Source of the DNA: Cornus controversa
Taxonomy: Eukaryota > Streptophyta > Magnoliopsida > Cornales > Cornaceae
Length of the DNA stretch: 64,000 nucleotides
Assembly: GCA_026545225.1 (NCBI GenBank)
Contig: CM048852.1
Span: 56,551,146-56,615,145, forward strand
Direction of reading: 5' to 3'
The first letter of the stretch is position 1. Every line of letters starts with the position of its first letter. Below the pieces are notes generated by a model. It had not been told where the DNA came from. It ran no database searches and saw nothing but the letters and a program-made list of their open reading frames with translations. Below, piece after piece: positions 9,844 to 24,100 of this stretch. A program made the position numbers and the translations under genes.

Positions 9844-11515
9844 ATGGCGAACACACAACAAATAGTGCCCAGTGTGTGGGGAACTAAATGCAGCTGCTTT
9901 CATCCCCTCATTGCTTTATTTATCATGGTCTTACTTATAGCTGCCATTTATCTCACTGCATCTGAAAGTGGACAGTTGCTAGAAGATCAGATAACAGAGA
10001 AGAAATCATCAAGCTGCAATTTGTTCGTGGGCAAATGGGTATTCGATAACAGGTCTTACCCTCTATACAAAGAGCATCAATGCCCATATATGTGGGATGA
10101 GTTTGCTTGTCAGAAGTATGGGAGAAAGGACTTGAATTATCAGAACTGGAGGTGGCAGCCCCACCAGTGTGACCTCCCAAGGTGTCTCTCTCTCCCTCTC
10201 TCTTTCTCATACATTACACACACACAAACACATATATATGATATTGAGACTTTTAGCTTGCTTTTGAATTCCCAAGTTTTGTGAAATAATTAATATTATG
10301 TCAAAAGGTTCAATGCCACAGCATTGCTGGAGAGGCTAAGAGGGAAGAGGCTTGTATTCGTTGGGGATTCATTGAACAGGGACCAAATGGTTTCGATGGT
10401 CTGCTTAGTGGAGTCATCGATCCCTCAGGGGCTCAAATCCTTGAATTTCAAGTTAAATGGTTCTTTGTTCACCTTCAAGGCCACTGTGAGTCAAAATCCC
10501 CATTGACCATCCAGGACTAGTTTTTGTGACTTCCTCTCCAATGCCTGATTGCTTGTTAATGAAATTTAGGAATACAATGCCACTATTGATTTCTATTGGT
10601 CCCCATTGCTAGTGGAATCTAACTGTGATGATCCGGTAAACCATCGGGTACCTGACCGGATTGTCAGAGTCGAGGCAATTGAAAAGCATGCTAGGCACTG
10701 GACTGATGCAGATATACTAGTCTTCAATACCTATCTTTGGTGGCTAAGACCCAAAATGAAGGTTTTGTAAGTTCATTCTTAGAGCATCATTATTTACAGT
10801 GTCTGATATTGGAAGATGAAACTTGTTAGTTTGCACAGATCGATTATCAGTATTAGCTTCTAATCTGATGCATTTGTACCTTCTGATCATATGACAATGA
10901 TCCATCAGGTGGGGATCATTTCAAAGCTCTGATGGAATCTACAAAGAAATAGAAATGATACGTAGCTATGAGATGGCTTTAAAGACATGGTCAGATTGGT
11001 TGGAAATTCATTTCAACCATACCGAGACCAAATTGTTTTTTGTTAGCATGTCACCAACTCACCTAAGGTAGAGTAGCTTTTACTCTCAATTAATTTAGAT
11101 TCTATTGCTGCTACTAATACTATCATCATCTTTATCAACAACATAATTAGATTTATAACGTTGCAGGGGCGAAGAATGGGGAATGGGAACAAATGATAAT
11201 TGCTACACTGAAACAATGCCAGTTTTTGAGAAGGAATATCAGGGAAGTCAATCGAAGCCGAAAATGATGAGAGCAGTGGAGGTAGCAATCGATGAACTGA
11301 AAACCAAAGGCTTGAAGGTTCAAATGCTGAACATAACACAACTTTCAGAGTACAGAAAAGAAGGCCACCCATCTATATACAGGAGGCAATGGGTGCCTCT
11401 AACTGAAGACCAATTATCAAATCCTAGGAGTTATGCAGATTGTGCCCACTGGTGCCTTCCTGGTGTGCCTGATACTTGGAATGAGCTCCTCTATGCCTAC
11501 CTTCTTCATTATTGA
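9844..11515 (+). CDS. TBL-type xylan O-acetyltransferase, tandem copy C
   Basis: Exons 9844-10181, 10308-10485, 10570-10766, 10909-11067 and 11167-11515 join to 406 residues. A membrane anchor spans about residues 21-38, and the TBL domain begins with [20 protein letters not shown] gives Ser134, and DCAHWCLPG gives Asp382 and His385. Exon 3 is one codon shorter than in copies A and B. The exon 1 donor (AAG|GTGTCT) is moderate and is followed by a CT tract. An out-of-frame ATG at 9837 precedes the chosen start by 7 bp; 9844 is used because it begins the MANTQQIVP sequence shared with the other copies. The role is the same as for copies A and B: Golgi acetylation of xylan, inferred from the family. 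Confidence 0.9.
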
Positions 11516-12322
11516 TGTATCAAGACCAAAGTAACATTCAAGATTTTTTTAGGATGTACAAGTTTTGTATTTAAGAGATCCAAAGCCTAGAATACCTCTG
11601 AAAAAAAACTAGAGAGAGAAGTAATCATGGCAAACAAGAAAATTCAATGATTTAGGGTACAAGGTAAATGAAGACAAACTTTTACTGGCATTGGATTCTC
11701 CGGTGTGTTGAAACTATTACTGGCACAGAGCATGTTATTGATTCTAAACATAAGAGCCCAGAAAATCATTGTCTTTTATTGCGCAAGTCTTGAACACCAC
11801 TATTGTTTAATAAATATCTATATTTCCTTTTAGCTATTCCCCCAAATAAGATGTCATGTTTGATTTTTCTCACAACCACTCTATTCACTGTCTATGCCCA
11901 CAACTACACCCCATGCCTTGGCCTGCTGTCATGCTCGTCCTGCTCTAATGTCATGTGCTTGGCTTGGTTTTCATTGTTAGGTCCTCATGCAGGAATTGGC
12001 CAACCCAATGGCAACTCAATGCCACTGCTTGTCCCACCAAGTCTGAGAGACCCCATTTGCAACTGGCACCAAGGGCCACTAATTAATGCTTGAAACTAAC
12101 ACTTGAAGCCATTAAGCCATAAACCACCAAGTGCTACAAACTATTAGGCCTACACAAATTTGGTCACACTCAGTCCTCAAGGGACTTTGCCTTTGTCATG
12201 CCCAACCATAGCAAAGTATCACAAACACTAACCCACTTGCATGCAAGTGGCATCGACCACGCCCATGCCTTATTTCACCTTGAGATACTTGTGCACTACC
12301 CAACCACTATGTTCTTCAATCT
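11516..12322. other. intergenic, unidentified less AT-rich stretch
   Basis: After the duplicated flank (to about 11,655) comes a stretch at about 11,870-12,300 with more balanced base composition and short open frames. I recognise no protein in it. It may be a fossil repeat. Confidence 0.4.
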
Positions 12323-12882
12323 AGGAAGCACGATACTCCAAAAAATTTCTCCTGGTGGTATCAAACATGTATTCAATACGGATACAGCCAAGATACAACC
12401 AGATATGTGTCCGATACTCTAAAAAGTATCCCATTTTTTTAAATTATTTTTTGAATGTCGGATACTTCTGGAATACGTGATAATACGTTTTAGGATACAT
12501 TTGGGATATGCTGGGATATGTTTAGGGTACTCTTCGTTCTAAAAGTGAGATTGAGATTGAGATTGTAATATTAAAAACTTTATCTATTAAAAAATAAGAG
12601 TCATTTTATAATAAAACAAAAATATTTTTAAAACTCCCAAACAAGTGAGTCATTGTAAAGAATATTAGAAAAGATAGAGAATTTATAGATTTTAACTTTT
12701 TATATTTTGTAAAATTGCTTTAAATATATTTATTGTATGGTTGAAATATAAAACTTGATATTTTATGTATAATATTATATTTTTATTTATTTATTTATTT
12801 GACGTATCCTTGCCATGTCCGTTTTCTATTTTTATGAGATTTTTCGTATCGTCATACCCGTGTCCGGCGTCCGTGCTTCCTT
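12323..12882. mobile_element. MITE-like element, GGAAGCAC family
   Basis: It starts AGGAAGCACGATAC and ends GTCCGTGCTTCCTT, which are inverted complements at the tips. The interior is non-coding, with many GATACG/GGATAC words and AT-rich sequence. Related elements lie at 31,149-31,672, 31,800-32,563 and about 41,149-41,520. Confidence 0.55.
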
Positions 12883-13394
12883 GGCCTCAATATCTCATCT
12901 CACTAAATCATTCTTTTCATGAGTAAACTACTCCCTTTTGCAAAAAAAAAAAAAAACATTATTATGTAATTGTGCATTTTTAATTTTTTTTTCAAAAAAA
13001 AAATTTTCCAGAGAAAAACTCCTCTTTTTTTATTAAAGTAAAAAAAAAAAACTTTTTCTCTCTATTGTTTTTTATTTTTGTAATAATGGAAAGAGTAAAA
13101 TGGTCATAAAAAAAAGAATATATGTACATAAGGAGATAGTTTGCTCACTTTTACAATGTGAAAATGTGATACGGTCGAAAATACAAGTATACGAGAGTTT
13201 ATTACACCTTTATATATATAGGAAGACGATATTCGCACTCCTCTTTTCTACAATTGGACTCCACCTACCTTTTTCTTGTAAAGAAAATGACAAGATGGTC
13301 CTTAAACTAATTAATTCAGCATCTCTTATTTTATAATACCACAACTACCCTTTATGATATCAAGTTAAACCTTTTTTACCTTCTTTAGTTTCTT

Positions 13395-13960
13395 TATTTT
13401 GTTTTTATTTGGGTCCCATCAAGATAAAAAAATTTTGTTACCTTTTTTACTTTTTTTAGTACTTTTTTTTTTTGTCTAGTCAAAATAGATAATTTATTCA
13501 ATAAAAATATATTTTTTTTGCTTCTTCCAATAGAGATAATTTATTCAATAGAGATAATTTCTTTTTTTGAACCTATCAAAAGATATAATTTATTGAATAA
13601 CAATAACTTTTATTTTTGGGTACTCTCAATGTAGATCGTTTATTCAACAAGAATAAAAAATTTTATGTACTTTATTTTTTTGGTCCTGTCAAGAGAAAAT
13701 TTATTCAACAAGGATAACTATTTTTTTGAGTACTTTTTAATTTTTAATTTCTACCCAGAGAAATAATTTATTCAACAGAGATATTTTTTTTTATCTCATG
13801 CCAAAAGATATAATTTCTTTGGCAGATATATATCTATATATATTTTGGTCTCGTCAAAAGAAATAATTTATTCAACATGGATAACTTTTTTTGGCTATTG
13901 TAAAAAGAGAGATTTTTTTTTTTTGATTAATTTTTTTCAAGTATTTTTTTTTTGGATCCG
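13395..13960. repeat. degenerate tandem array of ~60-70 bp units
   Basis: The phrase TCAAAAGAGATAATTTATTCAA, in variants, recurs about every 60-70 bp, separated by T-tracts. The same array appears at about 34,360-34,720, with similar sequence after it (ATTAAAGATAAGAGACA / ATTAAAGATTAGATACA). Both loci may be copies of one transposon family. Confidence 0.6.
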
Positions 13961-14500
13961 ATTAAAAAATATCAAAAACATTAAAGATAAGAGACAAATA
14001 GAATGTTCGAAAGGGTAGTTTAGTATCTTAAAAAAAGTTAATCATTCACATGTGAAGTGAAGATTAGAAGTAACATTTCTCCTAAAATAAAATTACAAAC
14101 GTAAAAAATGAGAGTATAAATAACACCTCCCTGTATATAAAAGACGGAGATTCAGTATAAAAAATGTCATTCGATAATATCTCAGTCCAGATAATAACAT
14201 CTACAAACAATTATCCTCGGATCAGGATTGCAGGTACATCATTCTTAATAGTGCGAGAGGCACTATATCAATTTATATTTGAATCATAAATGTATATACC
14301 ATAAATGTATCTGGACACGGACATCGCACGACAAGCTGAATTCTAAAAGTATAGGATATGATCATATGAGTGGGACGTGGACAAGGCTATATACAAATAT
14401 AAATATTTATATACATCTATTAAGCGTATTATATAATTTTAATTTATTTCTAATTATACTAAAAGTTGCTCTGAAATAATTTAAAAAAGGAAAAATTACA

Positions 14501-15414
14501 CTCTAATTCTACTTTTGCACTTTAAAGACAACCAAGTCTTAAAAAATTTCATTAGAGCAAAGAAATCTTACTTTTAAGAACTATTTTCAAATAAGTTCAA
14601 TTTTAACTTTTTTTTCACTTTTACCCTTATTACTAAAGTACAAAATATAAAACTCATGAATTCTTTTCTTTAGATCTTACTTTAATTACAGCAATATCAA
14701 ATAACAAATGACATCTCTCAGAATTAATATAATATATTTTCATATTTATCGTTTTTACTGTTCTTATTGATACTTTACCAACTAATACATGCTTGATATA
14801 ACGATAAATAAAAGAAAAAGCAAAAAATTATGAACAACTTGTGACTCAATCTATTTCAAATATTAAAAAAGCATATAAAAAAAATGGGGAACTTTCAACC
14901 AAAGATATTGGAGCTAAAAAAAAAATTTATCATTACAATGTATTTTGTTGATGCCAGTAGATCCATAGGTGGAAATACCAATTTCTTCTATTTTAATCTA
15001 ATGACAATTAGAGTTAAACATGGGATAAACATTTGAGTATTAATAACATTATCTACCAATTTGATAAAAAGAATAGGAAGAAAATTAAAGACAGTGAGGA
15101 AACGCAATTTGTGCTTTCAAATTTATACCATATAAAAATTTGTGGTAAATTTTAATTAATGTTTACAAAAGGAAATATAATTATCATTATATTAAATTAC
15201 GAAGCCTAAAGAAATTGGAAATATAATATAATTTATACCATATTAAGAAAAAAATTAATTAGTTTGATACCTGCTACTTCAGTAATAAGAGTAATACTGA
15301 AAAAAAGTTTAAATTTAAACTCATTTAGAAATAGTTCTCAAAAGTAGAACTTTTTTGTCTTAATAAATTTTTTTTATGACTTAATTGTCTTTAAGATGCA
15401 AAAGTAGGACTAGG
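14501..15414. mobile_element. foldback/MITE-like element with ~105-bp inverted ends
   Basis: The left arm (about 14,501-14,607) contains CTACTTTTGCACTTTAAAGA. The right arm (about 15,310-15,414) contains the imperfect inverted complement (TCTTTAAGATGCAAAAGTAG). The arms correspond over roughly 105 bp. The 700-bp centre is AT-rich and has no coding potential. Confidence 0.65.
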
Positions 15415-15916
15415 TTTCTTTAAAAAATAAGGTTATGCTATAATTTTTATATCATATTATTTCACTACTTTGTTATTACAATACTTTTGTTTTAAATGAA
15501 CAAGTATAATGTGCTTCACTCACATGTATATAATGCCAATTTTTTTATAAAAAAAAAAGTTAAACATTTTAGAATGTGTTCATATTACTTTCAAAAACAC
15601 TGGTATAAGATTACTCCACGTGTTTTGTGTATATAAAACTTGTGTTAGAAATGTAAAAGCTACTGTAGAAATGTCTAAAATAATAAAATTTAAAATTTTA
15701 ATTATGAACGCGTATAAATGTAACACGGATACGGATACGGATACAAATACAGATACTCCTTTCTTTCTCGATATTCCATTTGTGTACAATACATACGTTA
15801 CAACTTAGAGTCACCGTCGGCTGTTCGAATTCGAAGAGTAATCAAAACGAATCATGCTTGGTCGCATTAGAGTTCAGTCATAGATCAAGTCTTCGTTGGC
15901 TCTCTCTCTCTCTAGA

Positions 15917-18900
15917 ATGATGCAGAGATGGCCCAAGAAGAAAACCCAGTTCCCTCTCATAGCACTGTTCTTCTTTATCTTCATAGTGTCTTCAATCCTC
16001 TACAATGAACTTAATATTCAACAAATTCATCGAAACCAAACCCATGACGGTGATGATCATCGTCAACCTTCGTTCAAGCAAACCTCCCTATTCGAATCTA
16101 CAGCTCTACAGAATCATAGCCTCCCAAAGAGACCTCCAGGTTGGTGTTTGTCCCGCAAGTTCACATGTATATATGTATGTATGCACTTGGGTATTTACAC
16201 TTAGTTTAGTCCACTACAGGTTGTTCTGGATTTAGTGAATATTTGTTGCATCCATTTTCTTGTGATTAGATTTAATGGATCTCTTTAATTCACTTCATTA
16301 AATTGATTTGATAAGTTCATGTGGAGATTTGGTCTTTTCGAAGTGGTCTCACACACTCGCACATGTATGTATCTATTTATACTTAGTTTAGTCTACTACG
16401 GATTTTTTTGGGATTAATGAATATGTTGTGTCCATTTTCTTTTGATTTGACTAATGGGTCTCTTTAATTTACTTCATTCATTTGATTTATGAGTTTATGT
16501 GGGATTTTTGTAGTGGTTTTGAATAGATTCAGTTCGTGCAGCTCCACTGTAAAGTACAGTGGTAAGAAAGCTGGATGGGCTGTTGGTTCACCGGAGTCTG
16601 ATATCCGGAGGGGGAGTACGGAGAAATGTGACCTGTTTTCCGGCAGATGGATGTTTGATAACACTTCTTATCCACTCTATAATGAGTCTGATTGTCCATA
16701 CATGTCCGACCAATTGGCTTGTCATAAGCATGGAAGGCCTGATTTGGGGTACCAGTACTGGAGATGGCAACCCCACAATTGCAATTTGAAGAGGTAGTAT
16801 GTTTCTAAGCTGCGGAGTAGGGTTTAGTGCTTCAATTGGATGTGTGTTTGTGTGTAAATACTCTCTTCTAGTTGTTTATACTTCAGCATTGTTTTATATA
16901 GTCAATTCAGTTACTAATGGGAAGAATGGTGTATAAATTGCATAATTTGGGGCTTTCTCTTAATTGATTGGGTTTTTTTATAAATTGTTTTTGTTGACAT
17001 GTAGATGGAATGTGAATGAGATGTGGGAGAAGTTGAGGGGCAAAAGACTAATGTTTGTGGGGGATTCACTCAATAGAGGACAGTGGATCTCAATGGTGTG
17101 TTTGTTGCAATCTGTAATACCAGCAGATAAGAGGTCCATGTCACCAAATGCACATCTTACCATTTTCAGAGCAGAGGTAAGTCAAAATTCCATCTATAAG
17201 AAGTTGGAAGTATGTACATCAATTAATTAAAGTATCCTCAATTTATTAGATGTGCCTTGAGTTTTTGTATCCCTGGTATTCTTCAGCATATATTGTAGGT
17301 GTAGCTTCATTGATGTTGAAACTCTCATCTTAGAGTGCTCAAATTTGATGTGTTTGTTGTGTGCAGGAGTACAATGCCACTGTGGAATTCCTCTGGTCCC
17401 CGCTTCTGGTTGAATCTAATTCTGATGACCCAGTGAATCACAGACTAGATGAACGGATTATGCGTCCAGATTCAGTTCATAGGCACGCATCTCAATGGGA
17501 GCATGCTGATATCTTGGTGTTCAATACATATCTGTGGTGGAGACAGGGGCCAGTCAAACTGTTGTGAGTATGACTCAATCCAGTCTTTGAATATAAGAGA
17601 CGATTTTCAGATGCAATAAAGAATTGGTCTTTAACTGTAAATCGAACCTGTAATTTTTGCAGATGGAGTGCTGAAGAAAATGGGGTTTGTGAAGAAATAG
17701 ATGGGTTAGGAGGCATGGAGCTGGCAATGGACGCATGGGCAAATTGGGTGGCTTCTAGTGTTGATCCCCTCAAGAAGCAGGTTTTTTTCGTCACCATGTC
17801 CCCTACACACCTCTGGTGAGTAGTGAGCCCTTTCCTGAAATTTTCCTTATATTTCATCATCATATATGTATTGTTACATCTTTGCATGAAATTTAGCACC
17901 TGATGACGTTGAAATATATAGGCTTGTTGAGATTTATATGAGGGGTTCCATTAGGCAGTTATTCTTAATTTCTTACAAGGTCAACTTTAGGAGTGCTTTT
18001 ACTTTTCAGTGTCCAAAACCAAGGTCTAAGAATTTTGGACCTTCAACTAGTGTTATTTTCAATAGTGAATTACCACATTATTATGCTTTCCTATGTTTGC
18101 AAGATGAAGCAATTAAGAAGTCTTGATGCTTTGATTGAATTAGAAATAAGAGGTGTAAATATAAACTATGAAGGCATTTATAAAGAATTAGAAATTGTTT
18201 CAAGCATGTCTAACAATTTTGTTGATCAATAGGGCATTTTAGGTGTCCTGTTGAAACGAACTGGCTCATTGCTTGAAATGACTTGTTATGTTTATAATTA
18301 CATCTTGCCCTTGTATGAAATAACCGCATCATAGGAGTACACTAAGTAACCTTCTTTTATTTTGTTTTGGTGGTTGTGGTGATGTGACTGGCTTGTCCGT
18401 ATCGAGCTAGCTAATTGTTTGTTTGTGCTATGTAAAGGGGGTTTTACGTGATATAATGATCATGGCAACATTAATTTTTAAGTTTGTTGATAACTCCAAG
18501 AATATCGGAATTGAATTTTTGTTGAGTATGGGAAAGAAAACCCCCAAACTACCTACCAATTGTTCCTACCTATCTGGAATGGAGCTTCAGAAAGGCGGAG
18601 CACTCTTATGACTTTACGAATCTAACTTTTTGCAAATAAAAGATATCTTAAGATCCATTATTTGTAATAACATTAAATATACAGAAATGGTTCCCACTTC
18701 CCACACAGTCAAAAGTATAGCCATGAATCCATAAGAGGCATTATGTCAATGTGACATTCGGCCCCTCATCATTTCTAACCAGATTTTAGTATTTCCATTT
18801 CTTCCTTGTAAGAAATTGTCAAAGGTTGAATTTTTGTCGTTGCCATGAAACTATTGAAAGGGAGGATGTAGGTTTCATGCCTCCAAGTTACCACTTTATG

Positions 18901-19555
18901 TGTGTGCCTTCTTTGCCAGTTTTGAGCATGAAATTTTTTAGGCACCATCCCTGCAACAAGGATCATTTACACTCAATTTGCAGTTCATCTTCCTTTCAAA
19001 CATGGATTTTATATAAGGTCCATATTCAATTCGTCAATCATGTGAAAGGTCCTTGAATAGTTTAACGAGAACAAAATTGACTGTTGCATCCTGATTGCCA
19101 GTCTTGTACAATCTTTTAGCATGCTGAAAACTAAGATTCTTCACCTAGTTAATACCCATCCAATCTGTTGAACATGTCTTTATATTTCTTCCCTTCTTTT
19201 TTGTTTTCCTCTTGGTTAATTTAGGAGCCGAGAGTGGGAGCCAGGAAGCGAAAGAAATTGTTATGACGAGAAAACTCCCATCAACGATGAGAGCTATTGG
19301 GGAAGTGGTTCTGACTTGCCTACAATGCGGGTGGTGGAGAAGGTGTTGAGCAGGTTGACTTCGAAGGTTTCTGTTCTCAACATCACTCAGCTCTCAGAGT
19401 ATCGAAAAGATGGCCATCCATCCATCTACCGGAAGTTTTGGGAGACACTCAGCCCAGAACAATTATCGAACCCTGCGAGTTACTCTGATTGTATACATTG
19501 GTGCTTACCGGGTGTTCCTGATGTATGGAATGAGCTACTATTCCAATTTTTATAA
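15917..19555 (+). CDS. TBL-type xylan O-acetyltransferase (TBL3/TBL31-like)
   Basis: Exons 15917-16139, 16514-16793, 17005-17176, 17367-17563, 17663-17815 and 19225-19555 join in phase to 451 residues. A membrane anchor follows the basic tail MMQRWPKKK (about residues 11-29). The domain begins CDLFSGRWMFDNTSYPLY. GDSLNRGQ gives Ser189, and DCIHWCLPG gives Asp430 and His433. An extra intron splits the N-terminal stem (the 16514 acceptor is inferred from phase and a T-rich tract). All other introns match the tandem copies. The C-terminus, including SREWEPGSERNC and [20 protein letters not shown], resembles Arabidopsis TBL3/TBL31, which are needed for 3-O-acetylation of xylan. Start 15917 is the first ATG in frame. 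It is diverged from the three upstream copies, so it is an older duplicate. Confidence 0.9.
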
Positions 19556-21179
19556 AAGAGAAATTTTTGTTAGGTCTTATGTATTGGTCTGTTGTAACCA
19601 CAGAGAAAATGAGCCTAGTGCTTAGAAGAGCATGTGCATTGCAGCTTTCATTCAGTCATAATTTTGTTAACATTCTTTTATGAGTAGTAAATATGCTTCT
19701 TTTAAAATGATGAGTTTTAGATGTCATATAAAAGCGCATTTCTTTGGGATAATGACGGCCCATATGGGCATCTGGTAAAAAAGACATGTATGGGAGAATG
19801 GAGGCGAGGCACGCACAAAGTGGGGATAGCATAGAATGGACTTTTAAATGAATGATTTTTTCCCTGATATTTGAAACCCAATCTTATAAACGTACCTAGA
19901 CTTCAAGAGGGTAAATATGAAAAAGTTAAACTCGTCAATAAAAAAACTTGGTTGAAAACATTATATTGACAAATTGATTGGGTTGGCCCTTATGTGAGTC
20001 AACCATTATTTTTTTTTTTTTTGGCTGCATCCATTCTACTCCATTCTATATCACAGATGACACATTTTTAAAATCATAATGTTATTTATAGAACATCATG
20101 AGAACTTCCATAAATTCCTTGATTTTTTATACTTACAGGATTGACTCGGGTAAGGGTAGGAGCTAACATATGGACCAGGCTTAAGAGTATAGTAGCCCCC
20201 CAAACCAAAAGCAACATTCCCTCAAAAAGAAAAAAAGTTAAAATTATGTACCAAAAGTAGTTATACAGAACAATTCTATACAAGCGAACTTCATGAACTA
20301 AATTGCAATGCTGATTGACATGGTCCAGGTCCAGGTCCAGGTCCAGCTCCACCTTCCCATTTTGGAATAAAACTGCCAGCATAAACCTAAACTTGATTCG
20401 GCCAATTTTAGTACAGGGCGCTCAGGTTTTTGTTTGACAAGCTAATATGATACCATCATGTGAAATGTGCTATTCCTGGATTACACAACAAACTTCAAGC
20501 TGCTCACTGAATGCTGCAAGAAAGATTTTTAAGAGTTTGGCCTGCAAAAAGTATTATAACCATCTAAAAGCTCGAGTAGAGGTTTTACAGTCAACCAGAA
20601 ACTGGCTTTATACCTGAGGAAAATGCAGTTCTGGATGACATGCTCCCTTCATCCTTGAACTTGCATTGGACCCACCAACCTACTGCAGTGCATGTGAATC
20701 AATATCTTTTTATAAAAATAAAAAATAAAAAGGATGAGATGTAGAATCCAGACAATCTAGTATTTTGAAATATATAAGGTTGTTTTCGATTTCATTTATT
20801 AGGCAAAAATTAATTGCCCTGTATATATCTTCTCCACTGCTCATCAAATTGACAATTTTTAAACTACATCAGAACCTTTATTAAAATAGTTATCCAACAA
20901 ATCTACAGTCTGATCAAATAAGAGAAGAAAAAAAGTGTACACAGAAAGAGATGAACTCAGTTCTTAAAATCATTTGAACAGCATATTAATATTAACTATT
21001 TGGAAATTGAATCAAAAGAGAGAGCTGGACAATGAAACAACCAAGAAATGTTGGATTTCATTAAGAAACCATGCTAACAAGAGGAGATAGATACCTCCTC
21101 ACAGATGTCAAAGATGCAAATAAGAATACAGAAAAGGTACAAGACTTACATGTCAGCTCAGACACGCTCCTTCAAAATT
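19556..21179. other. intergenic between convergent TBL and BRCA2 genes
   Basis: This stretch contains the 3' ends of both genes and no further gene. A short GGTCCA hexamer repeat (about four units) lies at about 20,322-20,346. Confidence 0.6.
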
Positions 21180-24100
21180 TTACCCTCCACAATTACCAAT
21201 AATAGATAACACTTTCTCCCTAAGCTTCTCGATTTTCTGCATGAAGTGAAACAAGAATGAAAGGGGTATAAACTTACAAGCACCAAAACGGATGCTATAA
21301 ACTATCAAAATTTAACAACCATACCAAACTAGAGGCCTTTGCCCATCTTTCAGTAGAAACAGCAGCAGCTTTTAAGTGTGAACATTGTGCATGATCATAA
21401 CTTAGAAAATAAGTTGAATTTTCTGTTGCTTCCGCCACCCATAGATGATTCATTTGGTCTTTCGCTCTCTTGATGAGATTAAAAAAGCCAACCTGCAAGA
21501 ATTTTAATAAAAGTGATTCGTTGTTAAGAAAATGATTTTATTTGTTGGGGGTGGGAAGAGGGTATAAAGAACTTATCATATGAAGAATGAAATTGGGTTC
21601 ATTTGAAACAAAGAACACAAAAAGCAGAAGTCACTTGCAAGTTCAAGGAACTAAAAGGCCATTTTCAATACAACTACAAAAATCCACATTTTTTTGGAAG
21701 AAAATTAACTTCTAAAAGTAATATATATTAACACAATGCAGAAGGATTGCCGACACATTAGATTGTTCTCTGTGCTCCTTGCACATCAACTACAAAAACT
21801 TCAACGCATGATAGCATACCACAAGCTTCCTACATAAATTTTGATTAAAATATACAACCGACTTTTCTATAGCAAAATGTGTTTGCCATTAGTAGATAAA
21901 GGGATCTTCAACAGCAACAAATAAAACTGCTTTCTGAATATCAGATGTCTTAACTAACTCTAAAGAAAGAAGAATATTCATGCGAGGCATATTTTACACG
22001 ATAAAATACTAACCATAGATCCAGCAAGGTTATAATTGATCGGCACAAATGAATCGCAGTCAACATATGGTGAGCAGAAGCTGATGGCAAGCAAAGAATT
22101 TGTTGGATCTTTGGAATCTAACTCAGATATGGAGCCATCAGTCACAAACACCCATTGCTTCTTTTGATGAGCAGTTGTGTACACCTCTCCCACGTATACA
22201 ACCAATGCAGCAATATCAAATTCGCTGAATAAAGCCACACAATTAATACAAGTAATGACAATTTGCTCATAAATTCAGAAGCAAAAGCATCAGATGGAAA
22301 CAGTAAGGTAAAAGGCTTACCTGGAGAGAGGAACTTCGCCCAAATTTGACAAGAAGACTGACTTACGAGGACTGAAGAATTGCCTGCAAAAGACAGTTGT
22401 GAGATAGAAATAAACTCTGTAAATAAACTGAGAGCAATCAAGACTTACTCAAAATGTTCAAGTGCTAAGGGAGATAATTGCAGCCATTTGGCAGTAGTTC
22501 CCCTTGCTTGCAAGTAAAGGGTATCAGAATCAGAGCTTAATGGTATAAGCCCTGCAATAGCATATGCCTGTCCCTCAACCAGTTCTAATTGCTGTAACAG
22601 CAATGAGAAATCAACTAAAGAATTTGTTAGGAAACCGAATGATTAAATTAGAAAAGGAAACAGGATGTCAAGGCTAAAAGAAACACAGGTCTCATGTACA
22701 TGCAGATCACAAGGCCCATGTGTGCATACACTTGGACTCACCTGCTTCTCAGTTGGGTTCCAAATTGTTATTAAGCCTTCCCGTGGGTGGAATTTCTGTA
22801 GATTACTTTTACTAGTTAACCCAACCACTCTTACTCTCATAAATGGGGTGACATCCCTCTTACTTAGGCCAGCATCTTCAAGAGCTTTCTCAATTGATTT
22901 CTGCATGTCCGACTGCCTCATCACCTAAAATTGGGTCTTGCATGGTTAACAACCTCAGTCTAGGTTTAGACCAATCTGTCAAGTACAACATTTGAAACTC
23001 ACCTGTAGTTTTGCTTGATAAGTAGCAAAAGATGTCAGTTGCTCTGAACTCATTTCAGCCATTAAAACTTCTGGTTCAGCAGCTGTCTCAAGTATCTTTA
23101 AAATTTTTGCCCCTTCTTCACTATCATTGTCATTATTAATATTGAAATCTTTGATTCCCTTCTGAAACTCAGACATAATGCCCTCGGCAACAGTAGAACA
23201 CCTACAGTCAAACAAGAAAGATGAAAGATTCCACTAAAATTTATCATCATAAATTTACCAACCCACAAGTAATAGTTGATATTATTGAAGCATAACCGAG
23301 CCACTACTTACTAGTATAAAGGGGCAAAGCACAGAATATGGTGACTATTTTCCTGGCAGATAAATAATAGAAGAAAAAAAACAAGAAAGGTAGTTTTTTG
23401 TTGAATCAAAAAGATTGTTTACTATTACTTTTTGTCGCACCAACATTAAATCTTTAAGATTATTGTTGCAAGAGGTTTCCCTCCCTGCTACAGATGAGGT
23501 AGGATAAAAGTTTTGTGATAAAAGATTCTCTTTGCTGAGAAGCAATGTCATTTCCATGTCAACAAAATATAGGTTTCCCACAACCAAACTTCAAGAATAA
23601 TTAAATAGCAAAACAGCAGCAAGGAAGAAGGAACCAGAACAAAAAGGTAACCACGACAGCATCGATTTGTGTGCAACTGCTCTGCATCTCTTCAATGCAG
23701 AAAACCAAAGTATAAGTTCATGTGTTTGGCACAATAAACAAGATATTGGAGTTATAGAGACAAGAATTGTAATTGTAAGACCTAATAGTGTAGCATCAAG
23801 TATGATTGGCAATTTTAGAATTTGAAGAAGAAAATAACGGAAATTACTTATAGAAAATTCCAGAATGAACATAATTATATAAGAGCTGGAAATGCAACAT
23901 ATTCTATGAAAGAGAAGCATAAAATACAAGTCCACTCCATCAGCAATGGCTTATCCTAACTTATTGGTGTCAGGTACAAGAAATCTTCTTTGGCCATTAT
24001 GCTCTATTTAAACTCTTATCTTTTTATTTTCTTTTACATTGTCCTTGTTCACAGCTTCAACTTGCAATATTTTGGCTGTCCTTGGTATCATCATTTTTGT

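Noticed and set aside
11803-12093. 96-codon + strand ORF downstream of TBL copy C
   Set aside because: Not similar to any family I know, no splice sites or promoter, and flanked by repeats.
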